Positions 1 through 8,908 of a stretch of DNA of 64,000 nucleotides are shown here, piece by piece. How positions within the stretch are numbered: position 1 is the stretch's first letter; each line of letters starts with the position of its first letter. The notes under the pieces are model-generated. The model was not told the DNA's origin. It did no database searches and saw only the letters and a program-made list of their open reading frames with translations. A program made the translations under genes and the position numbers. This stretch comes from JAJDXW01 sp965243335 (GTDB taxonomy: Bacteria > Pseudomonadota > Gammaproteobacteria > HK1), in assembly GCA_965243335.1 (NCBI GenBank), contig OZ251545.1, forward strand, positions 2,046,001-2,110,000. Reading direction: 5' to 3'.

Positions 1-996
1 GAGGCCCGGCGACGGCTCGAGCTCGAAGCGGGTGATGACCGGCCCGGGGTGGACGGCCACCACCTCCACGTCGATCCCGAAGTCGCGCAGCTTGACCTCC
101 ACCTGCCGGGACATCGTCTCGAGGGCCGCTTCCGACATCGCGGGCGGCCGGTCGGAAGGCTTGTCGAGATGGGCGAGCTCCGGCAGCCGGGGGCCCGGCG
201 GCTCGAAGAGAACGGTCTGCCGTTCCTGTTCGACGCGAGGGCTCGGCTCGATCTCGGCCAGCACCGGTTCGATACGCGGCGCCTGCTTGCGTTTCGGCTT
301 GCGCCGGGTCTTCGCGGCCACCGTCTGCACCCGCTCCTCGCGGGCGTGGGAAACCTCGCGGCGTTCGCGCCGCCGCTTCGACCGGCCGGCCACCGAAGCG
401 AACAGGGACAGGGTGAGGCGTCCCGTCGTCTCCATCACGGTGAGCCAGGACACCCGCGTGAACAGCGCCCAGCCCACGAGCAGCACGCCCAGCATCACCA
501 CCGTGGCGCCCAGGAAATCGAAGGCCGCGAAGAGCGCGTGGCCGATGACGGCCCCCAGGATGCCCCCGGCCCCGATCCCTTCCGGAAGCGTGCCCGCGTC
601 CCCATAGTGCAGGGTGGCCACCCCGCACGCGGCCATGAGCACCATCGCGAACCCGATCCCGCGCGCGCCCCAGACGAGGCGGCCGGACGGGCGTTCACGG
701 TCGACGAGCAGGACGACCCCCGCGACCACGAGCAGGATCGGAAGGGTCCACGCCATGTGTCCGAACAGCTGGAGCAGGAGATCGGAGATCCACGCGCCGA
801 CCACCCCGCCCCGGTTGACGACGTGCTCCGACCCGTTGCGGACCGACCAGCTCGGATCGCCGCGGTGATAGCTGGAGATCGCGATGGCGAGAAAGAGGGC
901 GACGGCCGCGAGCCCGGCGAGGGTCGCTTCCCGCCCTCCCCGGCCGAACGCCTTGGCGAGCAGCCGTACCGTCCTCGGTGGATTGATCTGCGCCAA
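1..996 (-). CDS. ftsK: DNA translocase FtsK, N-terminal part (runs off the window)
   Basis: FtsK is the inner-membrane DNA pump that clears the terminus region at the division septum. The reading frame on the minus strand is open to the left edge, so only about the first 330 residues are present. A hydrophobic N-terminal domain with several membrane segments is followed by a basic linker rich in R, K and E. The start of the motor domain follows, recognisable by a VVAVHPGPVITRFEL-type segment near the edge. I place the start at TTG 996 because MAQ-like N-termini fit the family. An in-frame GTG at 1086 has a better Shine-Dalgarno (AAAGGA) and is a real alternative. The gene is divergent from trxB. 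Family assignment is secure; the start is not. Confidence 0.9.
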   Translation of the reverse strand, partial: MAQINPPRTVRLLAKAFGRGGREATLAGLAAVALFLAIAISSYHRGDPSWSVRNGSEHVVNRGGVVGAWISDLLLQLFGHMAWTLPILLVVAGVVLLVDRERPSGRLVWGARGIGFAMVLMAACGVATLHYGDAGTLPEGIGAGGILGAVIGHALFAAFDFLGATVVMLGVLLVGWALFTRVSWLTVMETTGRLTLSLFASVAGRSKRRRERREVSHAREERVQTVAAKTRRKPKRKQAPRIEPVLAEIEPSPRVEQERQTVLFEPPGPRLPELAHLDKPSDRPPAMSEAALETMSRQVEVKLRDFGIDVEVVAVHPGPVITRFELEPSPGL

Positions 997-1294
997 CCGG
1001 AGATGCCGGGTTCGAACCGGGCCGAAATTATCCCCTGAATCGACACCCGGCTCAATCGAGTAGTGATATTCGTTCTTCGATTCCACATCCAATCCTTTAT
1101 GAAACAAGAGAGATTCAGACATCCCGGAGATCCGATGCAAGCCGTTCCGGGAAAGGGCCCCGGGCCGACCGGCCCGGAAGCTCCGGGCGAGGCCCGGGCG
1201 GCCGTGTCGAGGAGAGCCGGTATAGAATGCCGGCGCCGAGCGGCGCGGCCGCCGGTTCCCCGCCCCCGAACCCTGCGCCTCCGAGCCCTTCGAC

Positions 1295-2254
1295 ATGCCC
1301 CATACCGCCCCGCGGCACTGCCGGCTCCTCATCCTCGGCTCGGGCCCGGCCGGGTGCACGGCCGCCCTGTACGCCGCCCGCGCGAACCTCGACCCGGTCA
1401 TGATCACCGGCCTCGAGGCGGGCGGGCAGATGACCACCACCACGGACGTCGACAACTGGCCGGGCGACGCGGAGGGGTTGCAGGGGCCGGACCTCATGGC
1501 CCGTATGCAGGCCCATCCCCTTCGGTTCGGCGCGGAGTCGGTCTTCGACCACGTCCACACCGCCCACCTCCTCGAGCGCCCCTTCCGCCTCGTCGGCGAC
1601 GAGAACGTCTACACCTGCGATGCGCTCATCGTCGCCACCGGCGCATCGGCGAAGTATCTCGGCCTGCCCTCGGAGGAGCGGTACAGGGGCGCCGGCGTAT
1701 CCGCCTGCGCCACCTGCGACGGCTTCTTCTTCAAGGACCGGCCGGTCGCGGTGGTCGGGGGCGGCAACACCGCGGTCGAGGAGGCGCTCTACCTCTCGAA
1801 CATCGCTTCGACGGTGGACGTGGTCCACCGCCGGGACCGGTTCCGGGCGGAGAAGATCCTGGCCGACCGGCTCTCGGCGAAGGTCCGGGAGGAGAAGGTG
1901 GCCATCCGGTGGAGCCACGTCGTCGACGAGGTGCTGGGGGACGGCTCCGGGGTGACCGGCCTGCGGATCCGGGACACCGGGTCCGGCGCGGTCCGGGACC
2001 TCGGGGTCGAAGGGGTCTTCATCGCCATCGGACACACCCCGAACACGGGCTTGTTCGAGGGACAGCTCGACATGCGGGGGGGGTACGTCCGGGTCCGCAG
2101 CGGGCTCGACGGCAACGCCACCGCGACCAGCATCCCGGGGGTGTTCGCGGCCGGGGACGTCGCCGACTCGGTCTACCGCCAGGCCGTCACGTCGGCCGGA
2201 AGCGGGTGCATGGCCGCCCTCGACGCGGAGAAGCACCTCGAATCCCTCGAGTGA
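1295..2254 (+). CDS. trxB: Thioredoxin-disulfide reductase
   Basis: This cytoplasmic flavoenzyme uses NADPH to reduce thioredoxin. The 319-residue protein has the normal family length. An N-terminal FAD-binding GSGPAG motif lies near residues 16-21, the redox-active CATC centre is at residues 138-141, and an NADPH-binding GGGNTAVEEA motif follows. A C-terminal GVFAAGDV segment closes the FAD domain. The ATG at 1295 gives the standard N-terminus. It is divergent from ftsK and followed 64 bases later by aat and then infA, a neighbourhood frequent in gammaproteobacteria. Confidence 0.97.
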   Translation: MPHTAPRHCRLLILGSGPAGCTAALYAARANLDPVMITGLEAGGQMTTTTDVDNWPGDAEGLQGPDLMARMQAHPLRFGAESVFDHVHTAHLLERPFRLVGDENVYTCDALIVATGASAKYLGLPSEERYRGAGVSACATCDGFFFKDRPVAVVGGGNTAVEEALYLSNIASTVDVVHRRDRFRAEKILADRLSAKVREEKVAIRWSHVVDEVLGDGSGVTGLRIRDTGSGAVRDLGVEGVFIAIGHTPNTGLFEGQLDMRGGYVRVRSGLDGNATATSIPGVFAAGDVADSVYRQAVTSAGSGCMAALDAEKHLESLE

Positions 2255-2318
2255 CCCCGACCGGCTCGCGGACGCCGACCGGCCGGCGCGCGATGGCGGG
2301 GAGGCCCGGTACTCGCGC

Positions 2319-2984
2319 ATGGCTGGCGCGGCGCGGCTCATCGCTCCGGGCTCGCCCCCGGACGCCTTTCCGGACCCGCGACATGCCCCGGGAGACCGCC
2401 CCCTCGCGGTGGGCGGCGACCTCGCGGTCGAACGCCTGGTCCGGGCCTACCGGCGCGGGATCTTCCCGTGGTACTCGGGCGGGGGGCCGATCCTGTGGTG
2501 GTCGCCGGACCCTCGCGCGGTCATCGTCCCCGCCGAGCTGCGGGTCTCCCGGCGGCTCCGGCGGCGCCTGCGCCGCAACGAGTTCCGGATCACCGAGAAC
2601 GCCGCGTTCGCCGAGGTCGTGAAGGGCTGCGCCGCCCCGAGGCGGGACGGCGAGCCCGGGACCTGGATCGGCCCCGAGATGCAGGAGGCGTATCGCGCCC
2701 TCCACGCGGCCGGGCACGCCCGCTCGCTCGAGTGCTGGCAGGAGGGGGTGCTGGTGGGCGGGGTCTACGGCGTCGAGGTGGGGCCGGTCTTCTGCGGCGA
2801 GTCGATGTTCTCGCGGGTCCCGGACGCTTCCAAGGCCGCCCTCGCCTTCCTGTGCGCGAAGGGATACGCCCTCGTCGATTGCCAGGTCCCGAACGGCCAC
2901 CTGATGCGGATGGGGGCGCGCCTCGTTCCACGCCGCGAGTTTCTCGCCGTCCTCGCCCATTACGCGGGTCCGGAGGCTCGCTGA
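2319..2984 (+). CDS. aat: Leucyl/phenylalanyl-tRNA--protein transferase
   Basis: Aat adds Leu or Phe from charged tRNA to the N-terminus of proteins with basic N-terminal residues, marking them for ClpAP degradation. The 221-residue product carries the family signatures: a GIFPWYSGG segment followed by ILWWSPDPR, a GTWI segment, and FCGESMFSR followed by an A/S-rich helix and DCQV. The C-terminus is slightly shorter than in E. coli. It sits between trxB and infA on the same strand. No strong ribosome-binding site is visible before the ATG, so the exact start is less certain than the function. Confidence 0.95.
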   Translation: MAGAARLIAPGSPPDAFPDPRHAPGDRPLAVGGDLAVERLVRAYRRGIFPWYSGGGPILWWSPDPRAVIVPAELRVSRRLRRRLRRNEFRITENAAFAEVVKGCAAPRRDGEPGTWIGPEMQEAYRALHAAGHARSLECWQEGVLVGGVYGVEVGPVFCGESMFSRVPDASKAALAFLCAKGYALVDCQVPNGHLMRMGARLVPRREFLAVLAHYAGPEAR

Positions 2985-3011
2985 CCCGCGGGTCTCCGCG
3001 CGCCTTCTTCC

Positions 3012-3040
3012 TTGCCAACCGGGGGCTCAGACCGGAGAAT
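3012..3040 (+). promoter_or_regulatory. Candidate sigma70 promoter for infA
   Basis: A TTGCCA box at 3012-3017 is separated by 17 bases from GAGAAT at 3035-3040. The predicted start of transcription is about 25 bases before the infA start codon. The match is moderate and based only on motif and spacing. Confidence 0.4.
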
Positions 3041-3071
3041 ACCGCCCGGTATCGGGAACCGGGAGTCGCGC

Positions 3072-3290
3072 TTGCCGAAGGAAGACCATATCGAAATGGA
3101 AGGCGTCGTCGCCGAGACGCTGCCGAACACCATGTTCCGGGTGGAGCTCGAGAACGGACATACCGTGACCGCGCACATCTCGGGAAAAATGCGAAAGAAC
3201 TACATCCGCATCCTGACCGGTGACAAGGTCACCGTGCAGCTCACGCCCTACGATCTGACCAAGGGCAGGATCGTCTACCGGGCGAGGTAG
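3072..3290 (+). CDS. infA: Translation initiation factor IF-1
   Basis: IF-1 is a single OB-fold protein that binds the ribosomal A site during initiation. Starting at the TTG at 3072 the product is 72 residues, exactly the usual IF-1 length. It begins MPKEDHIEMEG and ends KGRIVYRAR, matching the family nearly end to end. The open frame continues upstream to 3012, but that extension has no family counterpart and overlaps the candidate promoter. A TTG start is unusual for such a highly expressed protein. Confidence 0.95.
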   Translation: MPKEDHIEMEGVVAETLPNTMFRVELENGHTVTAHISGKMRKNYIRILTGDKVTVQLTPYDLTKGRIVYRAR

Positions 3291-3338
3291 CGCGGCCCCC
3301 CTCCCCCGCTTCGCCGCGGGCGCGGGCGGGCCGGCGGG

Positions 3339-4052
3339 TCAGCCGCTCGTCGGGACGGATAGGGCACGGTACGGCCCCGGATCGATCTCGATCATGGTGA
3401 GCCGGGCCCCCGCGAACTGCCGGTACACCGCTCCGGTGTCGATGAAGCGCACGTTCTCCGCCTCGACGATCCGGGTCGTCGGGGTATGGCCGCAGACCAC
3501 CAGATCCACCCCCGAAACGCGCCCGGCCGATTCCCCGGCCACCCGTTCGCGCGACCACAGCGCGTGCTCGACGGCGCGTTCATCCCCCGACTCCAGGCGC
3601 GAGAGGAAGTCGGCCCACGAGTTCGACCGGGGCGCGTCGGCGTGGACCACTCCCACCTTCCCCCGCGACGCGGCGATCTCGATCGCGATGGGAAGCTCCG
3701 CGCACGCCTCGCGGAACGCGGCGCGCTCGGCGGGTCCGCAATCGAGCCACCAGGCGCCCCCGTTGTGACGGATCCAGAGGTTCCGGGTGGCCGGGTCGTC
3801 GGAGTCGAGCAAGAGCTGCTCGTGGTTGCCGCGAACCGCGTGGAGCCACGGCTTCGCGAGCCAGTCGAGCGCCTCGCGCGAGCGGGGGCCGCGGTCGATG
3901 AGGTCCCCCACCGAGAAGAGCCGGTCGCGCTCTTCGTCGAACCGCGCCAGGGCCAGCAGCTCGCCGAGGGCCGGGAACATCCCGTGGACGTCCCCGACCA
4001 CGAAGTCGCGCCCGGCCGGATTGCGGGCGAATCGCCGATACGGACGGTACAT
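3339..4052 (-). CDS. Serine/threonine-type metallophosphatase (calcineurin-like)
   Basis: The 237-residue protein has the ordered metallophosphoesterase motifs: GDVHGMF near residue 20, GDLIDRGP near 45, GNHE near 75 and VCGHTP near 190. It most resembles the bacterial PrpA/PphB-type protein phosphatases and ApaH-like enzymes of the same fold; the substrate cannot be read from sequence. It starts two bases after the kdsB stop, making it the third gene of an lpxK-kdsB-phosphatase unit. The position often taken by a low-molecular-weight phosphatase gene in other gammaproteobacteria is occupied here by this unrelated fold. Confidence 0.85.
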   Translation of the reverse strand: MYRPYRRFARNPAGRDFVVGDVHGMFPALGELLALARFDEERDRLFSVGDLIDRGPRSREALDWLAKPWLHAVRGNHEQLLLDSDDPATRNLWIRHNGGAWWLDCGPAERAAFREACAELPIAIEIAASRGKVGVVHADAPRSNSWADFLSRLESGDERAVEHALWSRERVAGESAGRVSGVDLVVCGHTPTTRIVEAENVRFIDTGAVYRQFAGARLTMIEIDPGPYRALSVPTSG

Positions 4053-4054
4053 CT

Positions 4055-4813
4055 TCAGCTTCCGCCGACGAGCGCGCGGACCCGGGCGAGGTCCGCCTCC
4101 GTATCGACTCCCGGCCCCGGCGGGGCCGCCGCCAGGTCCACGTGGATCCTTCCGCCGTGGGCCAGCACCCGGAGCTGCTCCAGCGATTCCGCGGCCTCGA
4201 GCGCGGCGGGCGGGCGCCGCACGTAGCCGCACACGAAGCGGGCGCGGTAGGCGTAGAGGCCGAGGTGCCGGAAGTGCTCCCCGGGGCGCCAGTCTTCGCG
4301 GCGGGGAAACCCGTCCCTCCGCCACGGGATGGGGGCCCGGCTGAAGTACAGGGCGAAGCCCGCATCGTCGCGGACGACTTTGACCACGTTGGGGTCGAAC
4401 ACCTCGTCCGCCGACTCGATCGGCTCGCACAGGGTGGCCACGTCCGCCGCGGGCCGGGACGCGAGGTTGGCGGCCGCCTGGCGGATGAGCTCGGGGGGAA
4501 GCAGGGGTTCGTCCGCCTGCACGTTGACGATAACCGCATCCGGATCGACGTCCATCCGTTCCACGACCTCTGCGACCCGTTCGGTCCCCGAACGGTGGGC
4601 GGCCGACGTGCGGCAGACCTCCGCTCCGGCCACCGCGTCCGCGACCCGCTCGTCGTCCACCGCCACGATCACCCGCCCCGCCCCGCTCTCCCGGGCCCGT
4701 TCGTAGACGCGCCGGACCATCGGCTTCCCCGCGATCTCGAGCAGAACCTTCCGCGGCAGCCGCGTCGACGCGAGCCGCGCGGGAATGACCGCGATGAAAG
4801 GCTCGTCCTTCAT
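4055..4813 (-). CDS. kdsB: 3-deoxy-manno-octulosonate cytidylyltransferase
   Basis: KdsB activates Kdo as CMP-Kdo for lipopolysaccharide core synthesis in the cytoplasm. The 252-residue product opens with FIAVIPARLASTRLPRK, the nucleotide-binding signature, and contains the NVQADEPLL segment that binds metal and CTP. Length is normal for the family. Its ATG overlaps the lpxK stop in an ATGA arrangement, so translation is probably coupled. The neighbourhood of lipid A kinase and CMP-Kdo synthase fits outer-membrane biogenesis. Confidence 0.96.
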   Translation of the reverse strand: MKDEPFIAVIPARLASTRLPRKVLLEIAGKPMVRRVYERARESGAGRVIVAVDDERVADAVAGAEVCRTSAAHRSGTERVAEVVERMDVDPDAVIVNVQADEPLLPPELIRQAAANLASRPAADVATLCEPIESADEVFDPNVVKVVRDDAGFALYFSRAPIPWRRDGFPRREDWRPGEHFRHLGLYAYRARFVCGYVRRPPAALEAAESLEQLRVLAHGGRIHVDLAAAPPGPGVDTEADLARVRALVGGS

Positions 4814-5805
4814 GCGATTCCGGAGAGCCGGGCGACGAGGTCCGACTCCAGGGCCGGGTCGACCTCGGCCTCGACCGGCAGGTACCAGTGGCGCTTCCCG
4901 GCGAACCCGCGGCACTTGACCGCATCCTTCTCGGTCATGACCACCGGCCGCTCGTCCCCGAGCTCGAGGTCTTCCGCGCGGAACGGGTGGTGGTCGGGGA
5001 ACGCGCGGGGGACGATCCGAAGGCCGAGGTCCTCGAGGCGCGCGAAGAACGACGGGGGGTTGCCGATCCCCGCCACCGCGTGCACCGGGCCCGACGAGAG
5101 CTCGGCCACGTCGATCGAGACGGAGTCGTCCGCGACCCGCCGGAGGGTCCTTCCGGTGAGCTCCATCCGATACTCCCCTTCCCTCGCGTCCCCTCCCTTG
5201 GCGACCACGAAGTCGACCGACTCGAGACGCGACACCGGCTCCCGCAGGGGGCCGGCGGGAAGACACCAGCCGGTCCCGTGGCGGCGCTGGCCGTCCAGCA
5301 CCGCGATCTCGAGGTCGCGGGCGAGCCGGTAGTGCTGGAGGCCGTCGTCGGCCACCACCACGTCGCAGCCGGAGCGCCGGAGCAGGGATTGGGCGGCCGC
5401 GACCCGGTCCCGCCCCGCCACGACCGGACACCCGCACCGCTTGGCGACCAGGACCGCTTCGTCCCCGACCGCGGCGGGGTCGGAGTCCTCGCGCACGTGT
5501 TGCGGCCAGGCGCGCGCCGTCCCCCGATAGCCCGAGCAGACCACCCCGGGGCGGTAGCCGTGCCGGCGGAGGGACAGGACCAGCCACACGACGAGGGGGG
5601 TCTTCCCGGCCCCGCCGACCGCGATGTTGCCCACCACCACGACGGGCGCCCCGACCCGATGGGACCTCCGCAGCCCGCGGCGGTACGCGGCCCGCCGGAC
5701 GCGCACGGCGGCCGCATACGGGAGGGACAGGAGGGCCAGCCCCCGGCCCCCGGCCCGGCGCCCGTACCACAGCTCGTCAAGGAGCCGGAAGGCGATACGC
5801 CGCAC
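4810..5805 (-). CDS. lpxK: Tetraacyldisaccharide 4'-kinase
   Basis: LpxK phosphorylates the lipid A disaccharide at the 4' position on the inner face of the cytoplasmic membrane. The sequence shows a P-loop GNIAVGGAGKTP, a DDGLQH motif and the C-terminal VMTEKDAVKC segment typical of the family. A GTG at 5805 preceded by AGGGGA gives 331 residues, the usual length. An in-frame ATG at 5979 would add 58 low-complexity, Ser/Gly/Arg-rich residues with no family counterpart, so I prefer 5805. The gene overlaps kdsB by 4 bases. The usual exbBD or msbA genes are not found upstream; a dispersed repeat lies there instead. Confidence 0.93.
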   Translation of the reverse strand: MRRIAFRLLDELWYGRRAGGRGLALLSLPYAAAVRVRRAAYRRGLRRSHRVGAPVVVVGNIAVGGAGKTPLVVWLVLSLRRHGYRPGVVCSGYRGTARAWPQHVREDSDPAAVGDEAVLVAKRCGCPVVAGRDRVAAAQSLLRRSGCDVVVADDGLQHYRLARDLEIAVLDGQRRHGTGWCLPAGPLREPVSRLESVDFVVAKGGDAREGEYRMELTGRTLRRVADDSVSIDVAELSSGPVHAVAGIGNPPSFFARLEDLGLRIVPRAFPDHHPFRAEDLELGDERPVVMTEKDAVKCRGFAGKRHWYLPVEAEVDPALESDLVARLSGIA

Positions 5806-6392
5806 CTCTTCCCCTGGCCCGCGGCGGGGAGGACCGCTCCGGCCCCCGGCCCGCCCGAGGCGCCGCCCCTCCCCGGAGAGCGCGCCTTCCCGGGCGGTCG
5901 AGACTTCCCCGGAAGGCGATCGGTATTCGCGGACCTCGTCCGAATCACGGGAGACTGGCGGCAAGGATTCCGATCTCATGGAGACCTTCCCGGCCGGGGA
6001 GTGTAACGGATGCCCGTTCCGAGGCGTGTGCACTGCGGAGGTTTCGCCAATGGCGAACGCCTCCGGGTACGCCGGCGTCCCGCCGGCATGTTCGTTCTCA
6101 CGGGCGCTTCGCCCCTTCATGTGCCGGCGAGACGCCAGCGTACCCAGGGATGGTGTGCCCAGGTACGACCCGCGAACCACCGCCGTGGGGTGAAATCCGC
6201 CCAAAAGCCCCTCGAACCGACCCCAAACCCTGGAACAACGCCGTCCCCGTGGGGTAATCAACGTCTCGGCCTCTGTTCTCTCCCTCAATATCAATACGTT
6301 ACGAACAACACACGGACCTCGTTCCGAAATCGGGCCGTCAGGGGACGTTCCCGCCACGCCGGCTTCGGGGGCCGCGTTCGGAACGGGACCGG
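5806..6392. other. Intergenic stretch between comEC and lpxK
   Basis: This 587-base gap holds a possible lpxK N-terminal extension or leader (5806-5979) and copy A of the dispersed composite repeat (about 6065-6304). I see no supported gene. AT content rises near 6270-6310, which may hold the lpxK promoter, but no convincing box pair was found. Confidence 0.6.
6065..6304 (-). repeat. Composite dispersed repeat, copy A
   Basis: Read on the minus strand, this copy starts with TAACGTATTGATA. It continues with a CCCCACGGGGACGGCG block, a GGTCGGTTCGAGGGGC block and GGATTTCACCCCACGGCGG. It ends in a long imperfect palindrome (6065-6147) whose arms read GGGTACGC-GGCGTC-CGCCGGCA. The same blocks in the same order recur near 33.6 kb (partial) and 49.0 kb; the palindrome alone recurs near 60.9 kb. 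It contains no gene. Confidence 0.85.
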
Positions 6393-8675
6393 TCACCGCG
6401 CGTGCCAGAACCGGCCGGGCCGCCAGTGGCGGATCTCGATGGCGCCCGAGGACCGGAGGAACGCGATGACCGCCCCATGCGCGTCCGTACGATGGATGGA
6501 GGCGCCGCGCGCGCGGTATCGTTCGAGCACCGCGGGCGCCGGATGGTTCCACGAATTGCCGTGCCGGACCGAGAAGACCGCGTGGCTGGCGCCGGTCGCG
6601 TCGACGAAGGCGGGGCTCGACGAGGTGCGGCTGCCGTGATGCGGGACGGAGAGCAGGTCCGACCGCAGGTCGCGCGCGCTTCGCAGCAACCGGCGTTCCG
6701 CCCGGGCCTCGACGTCCCCGGTGAGCAGTATCGTCCGGCCGGAGGCGGAGATCCGGAGCACGCAGGAGCCCTCGTTCCCTCTCCAGCCGGAGGCCGTCGG
6801 GGGATGCAGGACCTCGAACCGGACCTCGTTCCATTCCCAGGAATGCTCCGCGACGCACGGGTCCGCCCCCGGCACACCCTCGTTCGCGAGCACCCGCCGC
6901 ACGGGGAGACGCCGGACGAGCGCGGGGTAGCCGCCCCGGTGGTCGGAGTGCGCGTGGCTCACCACGACGGTGTCGACGCTCCGCCTCCCGCGCCAGGCCA
7001 GATAGGACCCGACGATGCCGCCGGCATGGGCGCCCCCCGTGTCGTAGACGAGGACCCGGTCCCGGGTCTCGACCACCACCGCGAGGCCGTGCCCGACGTC
7101 GAGGAAGGCCGCCCTCGCCTCCCCGGACTCCGGGAGGACCGGCGCCCACCAGAGCAGAGGCGCGAGCCACAGCGCCCCGGTCCAGCGTCCGGGCAGCCCG
7201 GGGGGCGCGAGCAGGATCGCCGCGCCCGCCATCGCGAGGGCGAGGGCCGCGAGCGACGGCTCCACCGAGAGCACGTAACGCGGCCCGTGGGAGGCCGCCA
7301 GCTCGAGGAACCACCACAACAGGTCGAGCCCGCGCGCCGCGGCGGTGACCAGGGCCTCCCCCACCAGGTCCGCCAGCCGGCCCGGCAACGACAGGCAAAG
7401 GCTTCCCGCGAGCAGGGCCGGCAGCACGAAGACGCCGACGAACGGGATGGCGACCGCATTCGCGAAGGGCCCCGCGAGCGGCTGCTCGTCGAACCAGCGG
7501 ACGATGAGGGGCGCGAGCGCCGCGGTGACCACGAGCTGGGGCAGCGCCCAGCGCCGCCAGTGCAGGACCGAGCCGCCCGGGTGCGGGCGGCCGCCCATTC
7601 CGTACATGAGCGCCGCGACCGCGCAGAACGAGAGCCAGAACCCCGGCGCGAGCACCGCCGACGGCTCCAGGACCAGGACCGCCATCAGCCCGAGGCAGAA
7701 TACGGCGCTTCCCGCCAGCCGGCGGCGGGCGGCGAGCGCGCCGAGGACCACGACGGCCATGACGAGCGCCCGCCGGGTGGGAAGCGAGAAGCCGGCGAGG
7801 GCCGCGTATCCCGCCGCGACCGCCATGCCCGCGAGGGCCCCGACCCGCACCGGCGCGACCCCGGGGACGAGCCAGGGCCCGGCGAAGCGGCCCACGGCGA
7901 ACCCAACCCCCGCCGCGAGGCCGATGTGCAGGCCGGAGATCGCGAGGAGGTGGGCGGTCCCGGTCCGGCGAAGGACCTCTCGCTGGTGTTCGGAGATCCG
8001 GTCGCGGACCCCGACCACGAGCGCTTCGACCAGGGCGCCCGCCGGACCGATCCCCGGGAGCTCGCGCAAGCGCCGGGAGAGGGAGAACCGGGTCCGGCCC
8101 GGGTCGAGCGCGCCCGCCGGCGCGAGCCTCGCGTTGCGCGGGTCGCGGGACCGCACGTACCCGCGGCCCGAATAGCCGTGTGCGAAGAGCCACGTCTCGT
8201 AGTCGAACGCGCCCGGGTTGCGGAGCCCGCGCGGCGCGCGGAGCCGGACCACGAGCCGCCACGCCTCGCCGGTGGCGAGCTCCGGGGGCGGGCCGGCCCG
8301 GGAATCTTCGTACCACGAGAGGCGCAGCCGGCCCGCCGGCTGCGGGAGGCCGGAATCCACCGTGAAGTCGAAGCGGGTGCGGCGCGGCGCAGGAGACGGG
8401 ATCGAGGCGACCCGCCCCGTCAGGACGAGGTCCTGGCCGTTCAGGGCCGGAGGCAGGCGGGCGGTGAGGGTCGCATGGGCGCTCAGCAGCGCCCAGAGGA
8501 ACCCGGCAGCGCAGCAGCCGGCGGCCGGGCCCCAGCCGGCGGCCCCGAGGCGGCTCCTCGCCGCCGCGACGTAGAGGGCGGCCGGCAGCAGCGCGGTCGT
8601 CCAGGCCCCGGGCAGGGTCTCGGCGCCGTGCAGGGCGCAGACCCCGAGCAGGAAGGCGATCGTCCCTGACCGCAA
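6393..8675 (-). CDS. comEC: ComEC/Rec2 family DNA-uptake channel protein
   Basis: ComEC forms the inner-membrane channel for single-stranded DNA during natural transformation. The 760-residue protein has an N-terminal membrane region with a DUF4131-type soluble part and a central multi-pass competence domain (HLLAISGLHIGL near residue 235). The C-terminal metallo-beta-lactamase-like domain has SHAHSDHRGG near residue 571 and LLTGD near 650. Both key domains are intact, so it looks functional. The ATG at 8675 faces the DUF2062 gene, and the gene ends before the repeat-containing gap that separates it from lpxK. Confidence 0.95.
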   Translation of the reverse strand: MRSGTIAFLLGVCALHGAETLPGAWTTALLPAALYVAAARSRLGAAGWGPAAGCCAAGFLWALLSAHATLTARLPPALNGQDLVLTGRVASIPSPAPRRTRFDFTVDSGLPQPAGRLRLSWYEDSRAGPPPELATGEAWRLVVRLRAPRGLRNPGAFDYETWLFAHGYSGRGYVRSRDPRNARLAPAGALDPGRTRFSLSRRLRELPGIGPAGALVEALVVGVRDRISEHQREVLRRTGTAHLLAISGLHIGLAAGVGFAVGRFAGPWLVPGVAPVRVGALAGMAVAAGYAALAGFSLPTRRALVMAVVVLGALAARRRLAGSAVFCLGLMAVLVLEPSAVLAPGFWLSFCAVAALMYGMGGRPHPGGSVLHWRRWALPQLVVTAALAPLIVRWFDEQPLAGPFANAVAIPFVGVFVLPALLAGSLCLSLPGRLADLVGEALVTAAARGLDLLWWFLELAASHGPRYVLSVEPSLAALALAMAGAAILLAPPGLPGRWTGALWLAPLLWWAPVLPESGEARAAFLDVGHGLAVVVETRDRVLVYDTGGAHAGGIVGSYLAWRGRRSVDTVVVSHAHSDHRGGYPALVRRLPVRRVLANEGVPGADPCVAEHSWEWNEVRFEVLHPPTASGWRGNEGSCVLRISASGRTILLTGDVEARAERRLLRSARDLRSDLLSVPHHGSRTSSSPAFVDATGASHAVFSVRHGNSWNHPAPAVLERYRARGASIHRTDAHGAVIAFLRSSGAIEIRHWRPGRFWHAR

Positions 8676-8908
8676 CGTGCGCTCCGTCCGCGGTCCGCGC
8701 TCTATGCCGTGCGGGCGGTATGGGCGGTCCGGACCGTCCGGGCCGCGGGCCTGGAGCCGGACGCGGGCTCGAGGCGGCTTCCCGCGCCGTGGTCCGGTCG
8801 CCTCGGCGCGGCCCCCGGACCGCGGGCGGCGCCCGCCCGAATTGTGGGCCGGAGGATTCGCTCCGATAATCCACGGTCCCCCGAAGAGAAGACCCTCCGG
8901 AAGGCCGA

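Noticed and set aside
1005..1025. A GGTTCGAACC-centred palindrome resembling a tRNA T arm before ftsK
   Set aside because: No acceptor, D or anticodon arm can be folded around it on either strand.
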